Shown: positions 1-6,812, counted from the stretch's first letter. The stretch: 7,990 nt of DNA from Erysipelotrichaceae bacterium (GCA_027449005.1 DAIDML010000109.1:1-7990), one strand, 5' to 3'. Made by a program: numbers and translations. Notes: generated by a model from the letters alone, not told the origin.

Positions 1-1224
1 AGTGGTCCATCCAAGAATAAACATGTCATGTAATCCAGCTGCAGTATCAGCTAAGTATTTAGTCCACTCAACTTCAACGATTTCAACGGTGATACCGACA
101 TCGGCCAATTGGTTTTGTACGATTTCAGCAATTTGAACACGTTGTAAGTTGTCATTGGTCCACAAGGTAGTGGTGAAACCATCCGCAAATCCTGCTTCCG
201 CAAGAAGTGCACGTGCTGTATCTAAATCACGATCCCAACCTTCTAGATCCATGTTAGCACCAAAGACGTTTGGTCCTAAAGGTCCTTTTGCTGGAGATCC
301 AACACCTGCATACACCGCATTGACAACCGCTTCCATATCAACTGCTAAGTTAATGGCTTGACGTACACGCACATCATTGAAAGGAGCTTTATCAACGTTA
401 AATCCAATGTAAGTTACAGATAAGTTCGCATCACGCACTAACGTTAAGTTAGGAGCTGCATCAACACGGCTAACATCTGTAGGTTGAATGTCATAAATAA
501 TGTCTGCTTCACCTGTTTCAAGTTGCACTGTACGTACTGTGTTGTCAGGGATAATTCTGAATACGACTTCTCTTAATAGCGCTTTTGTGCCGTGGAAGTC
601 ATCAAAACGTTCTAACGTTACTTTTTCATCAAAATCCCAAGAAACAAACTTGAATGGTCCAGTACCAACTGGGTTAGTACCATAATCTTCGCCACCTTCA
701 GTCACCGCTTTTTCATTAAGAATCGCCATTGCAGGGTGAGCTAAGTGAGTCAACATTGGAGCAAAAGGTTGAGTTGTAGAGAAACGAATCGTTAAGTCAT
801 CCACAACTGTGATGGACGCTGCATCAATTGGACCTACGATGTGTCCAATGAATGCTGAAGCTAACGCACGTTCTAAGGTGAACTTAACATCATTCGCAGT
901 TAAGGTTTCACCATTGTGGAATTGAACTCCTGCTTTGAGTTTGAATTCAAAGGTTAATTCATCGACTTGAGTCCATGATTCAGCTAACGCTGGAACAAGT
1001 TCAAGTTCTTCTGTTTGATAGATCAACGTCTCATAAATTTGACGGTGAACTCGGCTTGAAGCCTGATCATTTGATCCATGAGGATCAAGGGTGACAGGGT
1101 TTCCACCCATCGCTACCACTATGCTATCTTTTCCTGGATCTGGTGTAGATGGAGCACATCCTGCCACCAATAATCCAAAGATTAAGATCAGTGATATCAG
1201 TATCGCTGATTTTTTCTTCATCAT
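1..1224 (-). CDS. ABC transporter substrate-binding lipoprotein, family 5 (peptide/nickel type), 3' end beyond window
   Basis: This gene encodes the extracellular, lipid-anchored solute receptor of an ABC importer, most likely for oligopeptides or a similar solute. I see 408 codons running off the left edge. The first 22 residues form a signal peptide (MMKKK, then a hydrophobic stretch) ending in the lipobox LVAGC, with Cys23 as the lipidated residue. After it come typical SBP_bac_5 blocks: NPVTLDPH near residue 40, LVPALAESW, then VQFHNGETLTANDVKF, and later NPVGTGPFKF. Family members usually have about 520-550 residues, so roughly a quarter is missing on the C-terminal side. Two ATG codons lie in tandem at 1224 and 1221. 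The ribosome site AGGAGGA sits only about 4 bases from the first but about 7 from the second, so the second may be the real start. The gene has its own promoter. No permease or ATPase partner is visible here. The family call is firm; the substrate is not readable. Confidence 0.93.
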   Translation of the reverse strand, partial: MMKKKSAILISLILIFGLLVAGCAPSTPDPGKDSIVVAMGGNPVTLDPHGSNDQASSRVHRQIYETLIYQTEELELVPALAESWTQVDELTFEFKLKAGVQFHNGETLTANDVKFTLERALASAFIGHIVGPIDAASITVVDDLTIRFSTTQPFAPMLTHLAHPAMAILNEKAVTEGGEDYGTNPVGTGPFKFVSWDFDEKVTLERFDDFHGTKALLREVVFRIIPDNTVRTVQLETGEADIIYDIQPTDVSRVDAAPNLTLVRDANLSVTYIGFNVDKAPFNDVRVRQAINLAVDMEAVVNAVYAGVGSPAKGPLGPNVFGANMDLEGWDRDLDTARALLAEAGFADGFTTTLWTNDNLQRVQIAEIVQNQLADVGITVEIVEVEWTKYLADTAAGLHDMFILGWTT

Positions 1225-1227
1225 TGT

Positions 1228-1234
1228 TCCTCCT
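1228..1234 (-). promoter_or_regulatory. Ribosome binding site of the substrate-binding protein gene
   Basis: AGGAGGA on the minus strand is a full match to the Shine-Dalgarno consensus. It serves two tandem in-frame ATG codons (1224 and 1221). The spacing favours the second, but both give almost the same protein. Confidence 0.75.
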
Positions 1235-1330
1235 ATGTAACAATTTTCCCTAATTATAAAGATGTTACATTCACAAGTCAAGAAATTTGTTGCATAATAT
1301 GTAATTATTTACATTATCACAAAATGTAAA
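1235..1330. promoter_or_regulatory. Cluster of ATGTAA/TTACAT hexamers around the promoter, possible operators
   Basis: Five copies of one hexamer occur within 96 bases. Read on the plus strand they are ATGTAA at 1235, TTACAT at 1265, ATGTAA at 1299, TTACAT at 1309 and ATGTAA at 1324. They form two overlapping inverted repeats: ATGTAA-4-TTACAT (1299-1314), and TTTACATT-7-AATGTAAA (1308-1330, perfect 8-base arms). The copy at 1265 extends to the 9-base palindrome ATGTTACAT, between the -35 and -10. One copy lies upstream of the start codon. The arrangement suggests a transcription factor binding at several sites, but I recognise no known box. AT-rich composition could produce some copies by chance. 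Confidence 0.5.
1253..1281 (-). promoter_or_regulatory. Sigma-A-type promoter of the substrate-binding protein gene
   Basis: On the minus strand, TTGACT (1281-1276) is followed by exactly 17 bases and then TATAAT (1258-1253). That is 11 of 12 consensus positions with optimal spacing. Transcription should begin near 1246, giving a leader of about 20 bases that carries the AGGAGGA site. An ATGTTACAT palindrome (1262-1270) lies inside the spacer, so a protein bound there would block RNA polymerase. Confidence 0.85.
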
Positions 1331-1346
1331 CTTTTCATTCAAACAC

Positions 1347-1374
1347 AAATAAAAACCCTTAAACACATTAAGGG
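1347..1374 (-). terminator. Rho-independent terminator after the patatin gene
   Basis: On the minus strand, CCCTTAA, loop TGTGT and TTAAGGG form a perfect 7-base stem, followed by TTTTTATTT. It begins 4 bases after the patatin stop codon. It closes the GNAT-HAD-Cls-patatin unit and separates it from the promoter of the substrate-binding protein. Confidence 0.85.
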
Positions 1375-1378
1375 CTGT

Positions 1379-2230
1379 TTATTGAATGAAGGATAGGATT
1401 TGCTCTTTACGGTCTTCACTGTCTTGATAACCTAAATCATAGAGTGCTTTAAGTTGATCATAATCTCCTGAAAAACGCTTTACTCCAAGATCCTTACTTG
1501 GTCTTAGAAAGATAGCTTCCCCTTTTTCTTCTAAAGCTTCTACTTTGGCTTTCTCTTCATAGTATATACCGGTACGAAGTCTAAACTGCTTTCTCATGGT
1601 TGGAAACCTTAAGTACATCATATCCAACACAAATTGAAGTGGCTTAGAATTTTGCTTTCTAACAAAATCCTTATCTTTGGTCGTGATGACAATATGACGA
1701 TCACACCCATTGGCAATGGAACGATCGATGGAAATCATGCTTCTAAGTCCAGCATCAAGATATCTCTTTTTGCCAATACGAACTGCTCGTCCAGCAATGG
1801 GTAAAACACACGCCGCATGAACAAATTTCCATTCTTGGTCTAAATCTTTATTGGTTAGCCAAAGGGTTTGTTGATCATACAAGTCATAAACCCCAATCTC
1901 AAGTGGTATTGACGAATAAATGACTTTATTCATGTCTAATTTTAGTTTATTCTGAACGATTTCCTTAAACAAGAAATTGTACCCAACCGGTGCAAACTCC
2001 CGTAACATTGGACTCCATCCAACATTTTCTTTCTTTGAAGCATAATCAACCGCAAGTTGTTCAAGAGCATCACGCTCATCAGCCACAAAAAGAGTTGCCA
2101 ATAAAGCACCCGATGAAATACCTACCACAAAATCAACATTGACATGATTGTCTTTAAACCAACGAAGAACCCCTGCCGTATAGGCAGCACGCAATCCTCC
2201 ACCTTCAAGTACTAATCCTAATTTACTCAT
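1379..2230 (-). CDS. Patatin-like phospholipase family protein (YjjU/RssA-like)
   Basis: This is a putative cytoplasmic or membrane-associated serine lipid acyl hydrolase of 283 residues, a normal length for bacterial single-domain patatins. The N-terminus LGLVLEGGGLRAAYTAGVL carries the glycine-rich oxyanion loop (residues 10-14). The nucleophile elbow is GISSG (37-41) with Ser39. The catalytic-dyad Asp would be Asp159 in YLDAGL. A block AACVLPIAG (139-147) matches the conserved segment before it. Two motif positions are unusual: the loop reads GGGLRA rather than GGGxRG, and the Asp motif is DAG rather than the usual DGG/DGA. Both Ser39 and Asp159 are present, so activity is plausible. No signal peptide or membrane helix is seen. 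The gene starts 10 bases after the cardiolipin synthase stop, with AGGGGG as ribosome site, and is the last gene of its operon. A role in phospholipid turnover is inferred from family and neighbour. Confidence 0.88.
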   Translation of the reverse strand: MSKLGLVLEGGGLRAAYTAGVLRWFKDNHVNVDFVVGISSGALLATLFVADERDALEQLAVDYASKKENVGWSPMLREFAPVGYNFLFKEIVQNKLKLDMNKVIYSSIPLEIGVYDLYDQQTLWLTNKDLDQEWKFVHAACVLPIAGRAVRIGKKRYLDAGLRSMISIDRSIANGCDRHIVITTKDKDFVRKQNSKPLQFVLDMMYLRFPTMRKQFRLRTGIYYEEKAKVEALEEKGEAIFLRPSKDLGVKRFSGDYDQLKALYDLGYQDSEDRKEQILSFIQ

Positions 2231-2240
2231 AATACCCCCT

Positions 2241-3767
2241 CTATAACATGGTCACAAACACCCTCAGTAATGCTCTAAATACTTTAAGAAGCCAAGGGGT
2301 TTGTTCAACATTCAACGGTGTGATTATAACACATTCTTTTAACGTCTTATCAAAATCATCACTCATTGTATGAATTATAGAACTTTGATAAAGCATAATA
2401 CCACATTCAAAATGCAAATAATAAGAACGATAATCCATGTTTGTGGTACCTAAAGTAGCCACTTCATCATCCACAATCATCATCTTCGCATGCACAAATC
2501 CTGGAGTATACTCAGCAATGGTAACCCCCGCTTTGAGTAATGATTCGTAATAGGATCGTGTCACTTCAAACACCATCCGTTTATCAGGGACATGAGGAAC
2601 CATGATTTGAACATTGACACCACTTTTTGCTGCTAAGACCAAAGCATTTCGCACCACATGAGACAAGATAAGATAGGGTGTTTGAATCTTAATGCTCTTG
2701 GTTGCTTGATTGATCAGATGAAGATGAACACTTTCTCCAACCGCTTCATTGTCCGTTGGTGAATCTGAGAACGGTTGTACATAACCATCACTTTCAACAC
2801 AATGAGAAATCAAATACGCATTATAATCCACTGATTGCTTACTAACATAGGCATACATGGAAAGAAACATCATCGTTAACGCACTCACTGCTTCCCCCTC
2901 AAGTAAGATCGCATTGTCTTTCCAATGACCAAAGCGTTCAATCACATTGATGTATTCATCCCCGATGTTGATACCACCCACAATCCCAAACTTATTATCC
3001 ACAACACAGATCTTGCGATGATTTCGATTGTTCATGAACACAGCTAATGAAGGTTTAAGTGGATTAAAGAACTCTAGTTTGACTCCAGCATCTTTGAGCT
3101 CTTTGATTTTTCTAAACGATAAATCTGCCGCACCAAAGTCATCCACCACAAACAAGACCTCCACCCCTTGATGAGCTTTATTGATTAGGATGTTGGACAT
3201 GGTGTCGAGCATTTTCCCATCTTTGACAATGAAATACTCTAATAAGATAAAGTGCTCTGCTTTTTTCAATATTTCACACATCATAACAAATGTATCCTCA
3301 CCTAAAGGCAGATACATGCTCGAAGTGTTTGCGTAAATTGGGAAATACACTTGAGATTCAAGATAGGTGATTAGTTTTTTCCAACGCAATACATCCGATG
3401 GCATCTGTTCAATGGCATGTTGGCTTAGTCCTTTTAAATATGGTTTGGTCTGAGAATTAAGTATCATTTCTTTGCGTAAAGCTTTAGGTACCTTTTTCCC
3501 TCCAAACAACAAGTATAAAATGCCCCCAAACAGTGGAATAAATAAAATCACAATGGTCCATATCAATTGATACGATGGATTATCATCACGATTAAGCACA
3601 ATGATTACGGTTATGTAACTTAATATCACAAAAAAAGTGTACAGCCCAAACAAATGTTGTGTGAGTTGATACACAAGTGAAAGTAAAATTGTTAACTGAA
3701 GAAAAAAGGCACATGCGATAATGAGCGGTTTAGAGATCAATTTTCGACGAATGGCCTTATTCTTCAT
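2241..3767 (-). CDS. cls: Cardiolipin synthase, phospholipase D family
   Basis: This membrane enzyme condenses two phosphatidylglycerols into cardiolipin and glycerol. The 508 residues are slightly longer than the usual 480-500. Three hydrophobic segments lie at about 15-35, 41-58 and 68-89; the last, with FIPLFGGILYLLFGG, matches the PLD-nuclease N-terminal domain of Gram-positive Cls proteins. Both catalytic HKD motifs are intact: His250-Lys252-Asp257 in HRKICVVD, followed by GGINIGDEY, and His426-Lys428-Asp433 in HAKMMIVD, followed by LGTTNMDYRS. The gene starts 2 bases after the HAD stop codon. Its GAGGG ribosome site overlaps that stop, so translation is probably coupled. The stop codon is TAG. 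The family and the two active-site halves make the call firm. A plain phosphatidyltransferase with another acceptor is the main alternative. Confidence 0.95.
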   Translation of the reverse strand: MKNKAIRRKLISKPLIIACAFFLQLTILLSLVYQLTQHLFGLYTFFVILSYITVIIVLNRDDNPSYQLIWTIVILFIPLFGGILYLLFGGKKVPKALRKEMILNSQTKPYLKGLSQHAIEQMPSDVLRWKKLITYLESQVYFPIYANTSSMYLPLGEDTFVMMCEILKKAEHFILLEYFIVKDGKMLDTMSNILINKAHQGVEVLFVVDDFGAADLSFRKIKELKDAGVKLEFFNPLKPSLAVFMNNRNHRKICVVDNKFGIVGGINIGDEYINVIERFGHWKDNAILLEGEAVSALTMMFLSMYAYVSKQSVDYNAYLISHCVESDGYVQPFSDSPTDNEAVGESVHLHLINQATKSIKIQTPYLILSHVVRNALVLAAKSGVNVQIMVPHVPDKRMVFEVTRSYYESLLKAGVTIAEYTPGFVHAKMMIVDDEVATLGTTNMDYRSYYLHFECGIMLYQSSIIHTMSDDFDKTLKECVIITPLNVEQTPWLLKVFRALLRVFVTML

Positions 3768-3769
3768 GA

Positions 3770-4603
3770 CTACCCTCTTTGATTGAATTCAAGAATATAA
3801 TCGATGACTTCATCCACTTTAGAAACCTCGTGACGTGCATGTGCCTTAACTTCATCATCTCCATGATCCATTGCAAAACTGTGAGGTGTAACTTTAAACA
3901 TGGAAATATCATTGTATGAATCACCGACCACTGCAATTTCATCAAGTTGAAGATTCAAGACTCGAGCCAAATGAAGCACTCCCGTTCCTTTATTGATGTT
4001 TTTACTCATGATTTCAATGTATTGAGGAGATGAGTAAAACCAATCATAGGAGTGAGTGGCTAAATACTCCACCATTTCTTGGGTAAAGGCATCACGATCT
4101 TCAGTTGTATCACAAATAACCACAGCCTTTATAAACGGATGCTGTTCACTTAATCGGAAAGTATTGAAATCATGTTCATAAAGATAGGTGATTTCTTTTC
4201 TTTCTAACATCACTTTAAATAAATCAAACATCCAACCATACGGTTTCGCAAACACATGTCGTCCCATATCATCAATGAATAAGATATTGACATTTAGTGT
4301 TGTTATCTCCATAAGTTTTAACAATGAGTGAATGATGGATTCATCAATTGGAAATGACATGAGCACCTCATTATCAATCATAATGACGCCTCCGTTTTGT
4401 CCAATCCCATCCACTTTCACATTAAGTTTTGATTCTAAATAATGAGCGGTAAGATGATCACGTCCACTGGCCATCACCAATCGCACCCCAGAAGCCGTAA
4501 GCTCTTGGACTCTTCTAATGGTCGTTTCTTCAATAATTCCAGTGGGTGTTTCTAAATCAAGAAACAAGGTTCCATCCACATCACTCACAAGACATTTAAT
4601 CAT
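3770..4603 (-). CDS. Cof-type HAD-IIB family phosphatase
   Basis: This is a predicted cytoplasmic, Mg-dependent phosphatase of the Cof/YidA class, 277 residues, typical for the family. All four HAD motifs are visible: motif I DVDGTL with Asp8 (nucleophile) and Asp10; motif II at MASGR, Ser46; motif III Lys205 in NKGTG; and motif IV GDSYND (227-232) with Asp228 and Asp232. Between residues 80 and 190 lies the alpha/beta cap of subclass IIB. Typical substrates of the family are sugar phosphates, nucleotides or flavin phosphates; the actual one cannot be read. Its ATG lies inside the end of the GNAT gene (8-base overlap) with AGAGGA as ribosome site, so the two are translationally coupled. The position directly before cardiolipin synthase raises, without proving, a lipid-phosphate substrate. 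The stop codon is TAG. Confidence 0.92.
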   Translation of the reverse strand: MIKCLVSDVDGTLFLDLETPTGIIEETTIRRVQELTASGVRLVMASGRDHLTAHYLESKLNVKVDGIGQNGGVIMIDNEVLMSFPIDESIIHSLLKLMEITTLNVNILFIDDMGRHVFAKPYGWMFDLFKVMLERKEITYLYEHDFNTFRLSEQHPFIKAVVICDTTEDRDAFTQEMVEYLATHSYDWFYSSPQYIEIMSKNINKGTGVLHLARVLNLQLDEIAVVGDSYNDISMFKVTPHSFAMDHGDDEVKAHARHEVSKVDEVIDYILEFNQRG

Positions 4604-5090
4604 AACTTCCTCTTTCTTTTAGCTTTACTTTATAGATACATTTCACACCTTCACCTTGTTGATGAAGTTCATGTCCCAATGGTACATCCTCTATACCAAG
4701 CAGTACTCCTCCAACGCGTTCAATGGTTTTGATTGAAGGCATATTATCAGGATTACAGGTGATAATCAACTCATCCATGCTTTCTTTGGCTAAGTCCATC
4801 ATGAGTTGAGTTGCCATCATAGCATAACCATGACCACGATAGGGAGGATAAATCACATACCCAACATTCCCCATATACCACATGTAAGGATTCATACCAA
4901 ACCTCAAATCACAACGCCCAATAATTTTTCCCGAACTTTTTTCTTCAATATCAAAAATCATACTCGGTAGCCAATGCTCTTCATTCGGTTGAGTCAAACG
5001 ATACACAAGCAGTAATCTGATGGCATGATTTTCAAGAACGAGAGACTGATTCCACCACGATTTGATTTTGTCGAGTACAGGTTTAAGCAT
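4596..5090 (-). CDS. GNAT family N-acetyltransferase
   Basis: This is a predicted cytoplasmic acetyl-CoA-dependent acetyltransferase. The acetyl-CoA pyrophosphate-binding motif RGHGYA (residues 85-90 from the start chosen here) follows the strand MGNVGYVIYPPY. The later block LIITCNPDNMPSIKTIERVGG is the typical GNAT C-terminal half. The ending, with DVPLGHE and KCIYKVKL, resembles a group of Firmicutes GNAT proteins often misnamed tagatose-bisphosphate aldolases (recollection, not a search). The acceptor substrate is unknown. I chose the start at 5090 (MLKPVLDK, 164 residues). An in-frame ATG at 5114 would add eight residues, but it has no ribosome site and lies upstream of the likely promoter. 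The start at 5090 also lacks a ribosome site and coincides with the predicted transcription start, suggesting a leaderless mRNA. It is the first gene of the HAD-Cls-patatin operon. Confidence 0.85.
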   Translation of the reverse strand: MLKPVLDKIKSWWNQSLVLENHAIRLLLVYRLTQPNEEHWLPSMIFDIEEKSSGKIIGRCDLRFGMNPYMWYMGNVGYVIYPPYRGHGYAMMATQLMMDLAKESMDELIITCNPDNMPSIKTIERVGGVLLGIEDVPLGHELHQQGEGVKCIYKVKLKERGSYD

Positions 5091-5096
5091 ACCAAT

Positions 5097-5105
5097 ATTA
5101 TACCA
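5097..5105 (-). promoter_or_regulatory. Extended -10 promoter of the GNAT-HAD-Cls-patatin operon
   Basis: TGGTATAAT on the minus strand is a perfect TATAAT preceded by the TGn extension. No convincing -35 lies 15-18 bases upstream, as is allowed for extended -10 promoters. Counting six bases from the -10 puts the first transcribed base at 5090, the A of an ATG. It lies just after a terminator, where a new promoter is expected. Confidence 0.6.
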
Positions 5106-5127
5106 AAGAACCATCGCTTAAACAGGA

Positions 5128-5153
5128 TAAAAGTCAACCGAAGTTGACTTTTA
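5128..5153 (-). terminator. UUCG-capped hairpin terminator ending the ABC exporter operon
   Basis: TAAAAGTCAAC, loop TTCG and GTTGACTTTTA form a perfect 11-base inverted repeat on the minus strand. The loop is closed by C-G, giving the very stable C(UUCG)G tetraloop, and the right arm supplies the T-run. The TAA stop of the 64-residue gene is the first three bases of the stem. The tail after the stem (TCCTGTTT) is only partly T-rich, so some read-through into the next operon is possible. The loop orientation favours the minus strand. Confidence 0.8.
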
Positions 5154-5345
5154 AGGTCTTAACCAGATAGCTAATCCAATGAATACCACTGACATGACGA
5201 TAAGCAGGATTTTATAGTTGCGTTTCCCCATCCATTTGATCATCATGCGTGTCTTAGGATTACCTTCATAAAACAAACCAATCTCCACAAAAGCAGCTAC
5301 ACCATACAATACACCTAACAAGAATAAGATAACAGGCAGTAACAT
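5151..5345 (-). CDS. Small two-helix membrane protein, possibly Imm17-like
   Basis: This 64-residue protein has a hydrophobic segment at about 4-24, a short basic loop NPKTRMMIKWMGKRNYK (29-45), and a second hydrophobic segment at about 46-62. Expected location is the membrane, as a helical hairpin. The loop and second helix resemble the small immunity protein 17 (Imm17) family, which I recall as having a similar basic RxxxKxxGR-type loop; this was not searched, so it is only a lead. It has the best ribosome site of its operon, AGGAGG at 5351-5356, 5 bases from the ATG and directly after the permease stop codon. That supports a real, well-translated gene. It is the last gene of the TetR-ATPase-permease-permease unit, and its stop codon is part of the terminator stem. 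Possible roles are an accessory subunit of the exporter, an immunity protein, or an unrelated membrane protein. Confidence 0.8.
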   Translation of the reverse strand: MLLPVILFLLGVLYGVAAFVEIGLFYEGNPKTRMMIKWMGKRNYKILLIVMSVVFIGLAIWLRP

Positions 5346-5356
5346 ACATTCCTCCT

Positions 5357-6085
5357 TTATGATTGTAGAACTTTACGTCTAAACAATTGAATGACTAACG
5401 ATAAATACAACGCCATCACAACAAACCCAACCCCAATAAATTCCCATGCGTTTAATCCTAAATCAACTAGATTGGCCTCAATAAGCGGTTGAAGAAGTCG
5501 CGCTTGAATGGCCTTTGCTGGCCAAAAAGCAGGAGCAAGTGCGAATACCCATTGAACTTGATCCACAAAGAAGAAGGCGGCAATAGGAAAGATCAGTAGG
5601 AAACCGCTGGCCTTCATGACCACAAAACCTTCCACTTTATTGTTTGCAAAACTGTTAATGATCAGTCCATGAAGTGGAACTTGAAGCGAAGACAATAGTG
5701 CAACCACTAAGATTAAACTCCATTCAAACCCTTCAATGCCTGCCACAAACACCACAGCAATGGATGATAAAATACTAAGCAGTGTGATAAATCCTAGTTT
5801 AATCACAATGTATTGTTTTAATGGCATGGGTGAAATAGCGATGGAGGTGAAAACATGATCATCTCGATCATCCAAGAGTGAAAAACCCGCTAATGCTCCA
5901 AAGATGAATCCAGAAATAATCAATGATAGAATAACCAATAAATCCACCCCAGCAGGATCCATGTTAGGATCATTCATGAGTAAACGAGCAACTAATCCAA
6001 TGATCAGTGGATACACCACAAACATGACCATGAGTTTGTCACGCATGATGTTTTTGATTTCAAATAAGACAAGTTTAAGTTTCAT
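5357..6085 (-). CDS. ABC-2 type transporter permease (second permease of the exporter)
   Basis: This is the membrane subunit of an ABC exporter, 242 residues, with about six predicted helices near 18-36, 48-70, 92-116, 122-145, 155-174 and 214-234. The N-terminus (KLKLVLFEIKNIMRDKLM) is the amphipathic entry helix typical of ABC-2 permeases. The segment VFTSIAISPMPLKQYI (78-93) corresponds to the cytoplasmic loop that contacts the ATPase. The other permease has the same ISPM, so the two are likely diverged paralogues forming a heterodimer. I chose the ATG at 6085, which has GGGGG six bases upstream and lies 1 base after the previous stop. A TTG at 6112 would add nine residues inside the neighbour and is less likely. 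Substrate is not readable; peptide antibiotics or drugs are the usual cargo of such pairs. Confidence 0.85.
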   Translation of the reverse strand: MKLKLVLFEIKNIMRDKLMVMFVVYPLIIGLVARLLMNDPNMDPAGVDLLVILSLIISGFIFGALAGFSLLDDRDDHVFTSIAISPMPLKQYIVIKLGFITLLSILSSIAVVFVAGIEGFEWSLILVVALLSSLQVPLHGLIINSFANNKVEGFVVMKASGFLLIFPIAAFFFVDQVQWVFALAPAFWPAKAIQARLLQPLIEANLVDLGLNAWEFIGVGFVVMALYLSLVIQLFRRKVLQS

Positions 6086-6086
6086 A

Positions 6087-6812
6087 TTAAACCCCCAAAT
6101 GTTCACTCGCAAAAGCTTTGAAGCGAGGGATAAGAATCAAACGATACAACAACAAGGAAGCAGTCATGGTAATCAACGCATCAACGATAGTTTGAGTCCA
6201 ATCAATGTCAGTAAGGGATAAACTCATCAGACGAAGTGAAATTTCACTGGGAATATAACGTGTGAACTCAACCCATGATTCAGGCAGTAATCCTGCCAAA
6301 ATCAAAATACTAGGAATCAGAAACACAATCATCATGAGCATGTAGTTCACAAGCAGTCCCGTGAAATCCTTAGATACATACGACAACAACAGTCCTAATC
6401 CGACATAAAATGTGGCAACCAACACGGTTCCAAAAAGTAACGCTACTATGTTCAAAGACAAATCAATCGTAAACATAAACCCAACCACCATGATCGCAAA
6501 CACTAACAGTGTATTTAAACCATGAGCAATGACTTTTGAAACCATGTAGTCCAACGTACTCATCGGTGAAATCAACATGGAAGAAATGGTGTGTTCTTTC
6601 TTTTCATAATACATTTCAGCCCCGATAAGTAAGGCCGTCATTGCAGAAGCTTCTAAAAGAAAGATGGTTGGAAGAAACATCATCAACTCCTCTGATGATA
6701 AGAAAACAGATGTCACAATCCAAATGAAGGAAACAACAATTGATGCCACCAAAAGGTTGTATTTCATGAGTCTCATCCATTCATGTTTCACTAAATGTTT
6801 AATCATGGTCAT
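6087..6812 (-). CDS. ABC-2 type transporter permease (first permease of the exporter)
   Basis: This membrane subunit has 241 residues and about six helices near 18-38, 43-65, 98-118, 121-146, 151-176 and 208-228. The stretch YYEKKEHTISSMLISPMSTLDYMVSKVI (68-95, interrupted here only by the helix ends) is the conserved ABC-2 loop between helices 2 and 3. In the family it carries the E+EGT-like motif and contacts the ATPase. The ATG at 6812 lies inside the end of the ATPase gene (14-base overlap); GGGGG at 6822-6826 is 9 bases upstream. A second in-frame ATG at 6806 is possible but worse spaced. Both permeases are close to 240 residues, like LanE/LanG immunity permeases and the half-size drug-export permeases. 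Confidence 0.87.
   Translation of the reverse strand: MTMIKHLVKHEWMRLMKYNLLVASIVVSFIWIVTSVFLSSEELMMFLPTIFLLEASAMTALLIGAEMYYEKKEHTISSMLISPMSTLDYMVSKVIAHGLNTLLVFAIMVVGFMFTIDLSLNIVALLFGTVLVATFYVGLGLLLSYVSKDFTGLLVNYMLMMIVFLIPSILILAGLLPESWVEFTRYIPSEISLRLMSLSLTDIDWTQTIVDALITMTASLLLYRLILIPRFKAFASEHLGV

Noticed and set aside
149..685. Plus-strand open frames of 70 and 61 codons opposite the substrate-binding protein gene
   Set aside because: Both lie wholly within a clear family 5 binding-protein gene on the other strand, have low-complexity translations and no ribosome site; they are antisense shadows.
1299..1330. GlnR/TnrA or other known operator in the hexamer cluster
   Set aside because: The TGTNA-N7-TNACA spacing is not met (4 bases in one repeat, inverted orientation in the other), and PerR, Fur, CodY and AdcR boxes do not match.
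1225..1378. Small RNA or riboswitch in the longest intergenic stretch
   Set aside because: The promoter lies only about 20 bases before the start codon, leaving no room for a riboswitch, and the only strong hairpin is the terminator of the upstream gene.
3757..3945. Minus-strand open frame of 62 codons across the HAD/Cls junction
   Set aside because: It overlaps the end of the HAD gene in another frame; motif IV of HAD (GDSYND) lies in this stretch, so the HAD frame is the coding one.
5132..5137. TTGACT within the terminator arm as a -35 for the GNAT operon
   Set aside because: It is 29 bases from the TATAAT at 5102-5097, far beyond the 15-19 allowed, and no other -10 lies at 17 bases; it is explained as part of the hairpin.
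6086..6112. TTG start at 6112 adding nine residues to the second permease
   Set aside because: The ATG at 6085 has a GGGGG site at good spacing and lies 1 base after the previous stop; the extension would overlap the neighbour by 26 bases without a better ribosome site.
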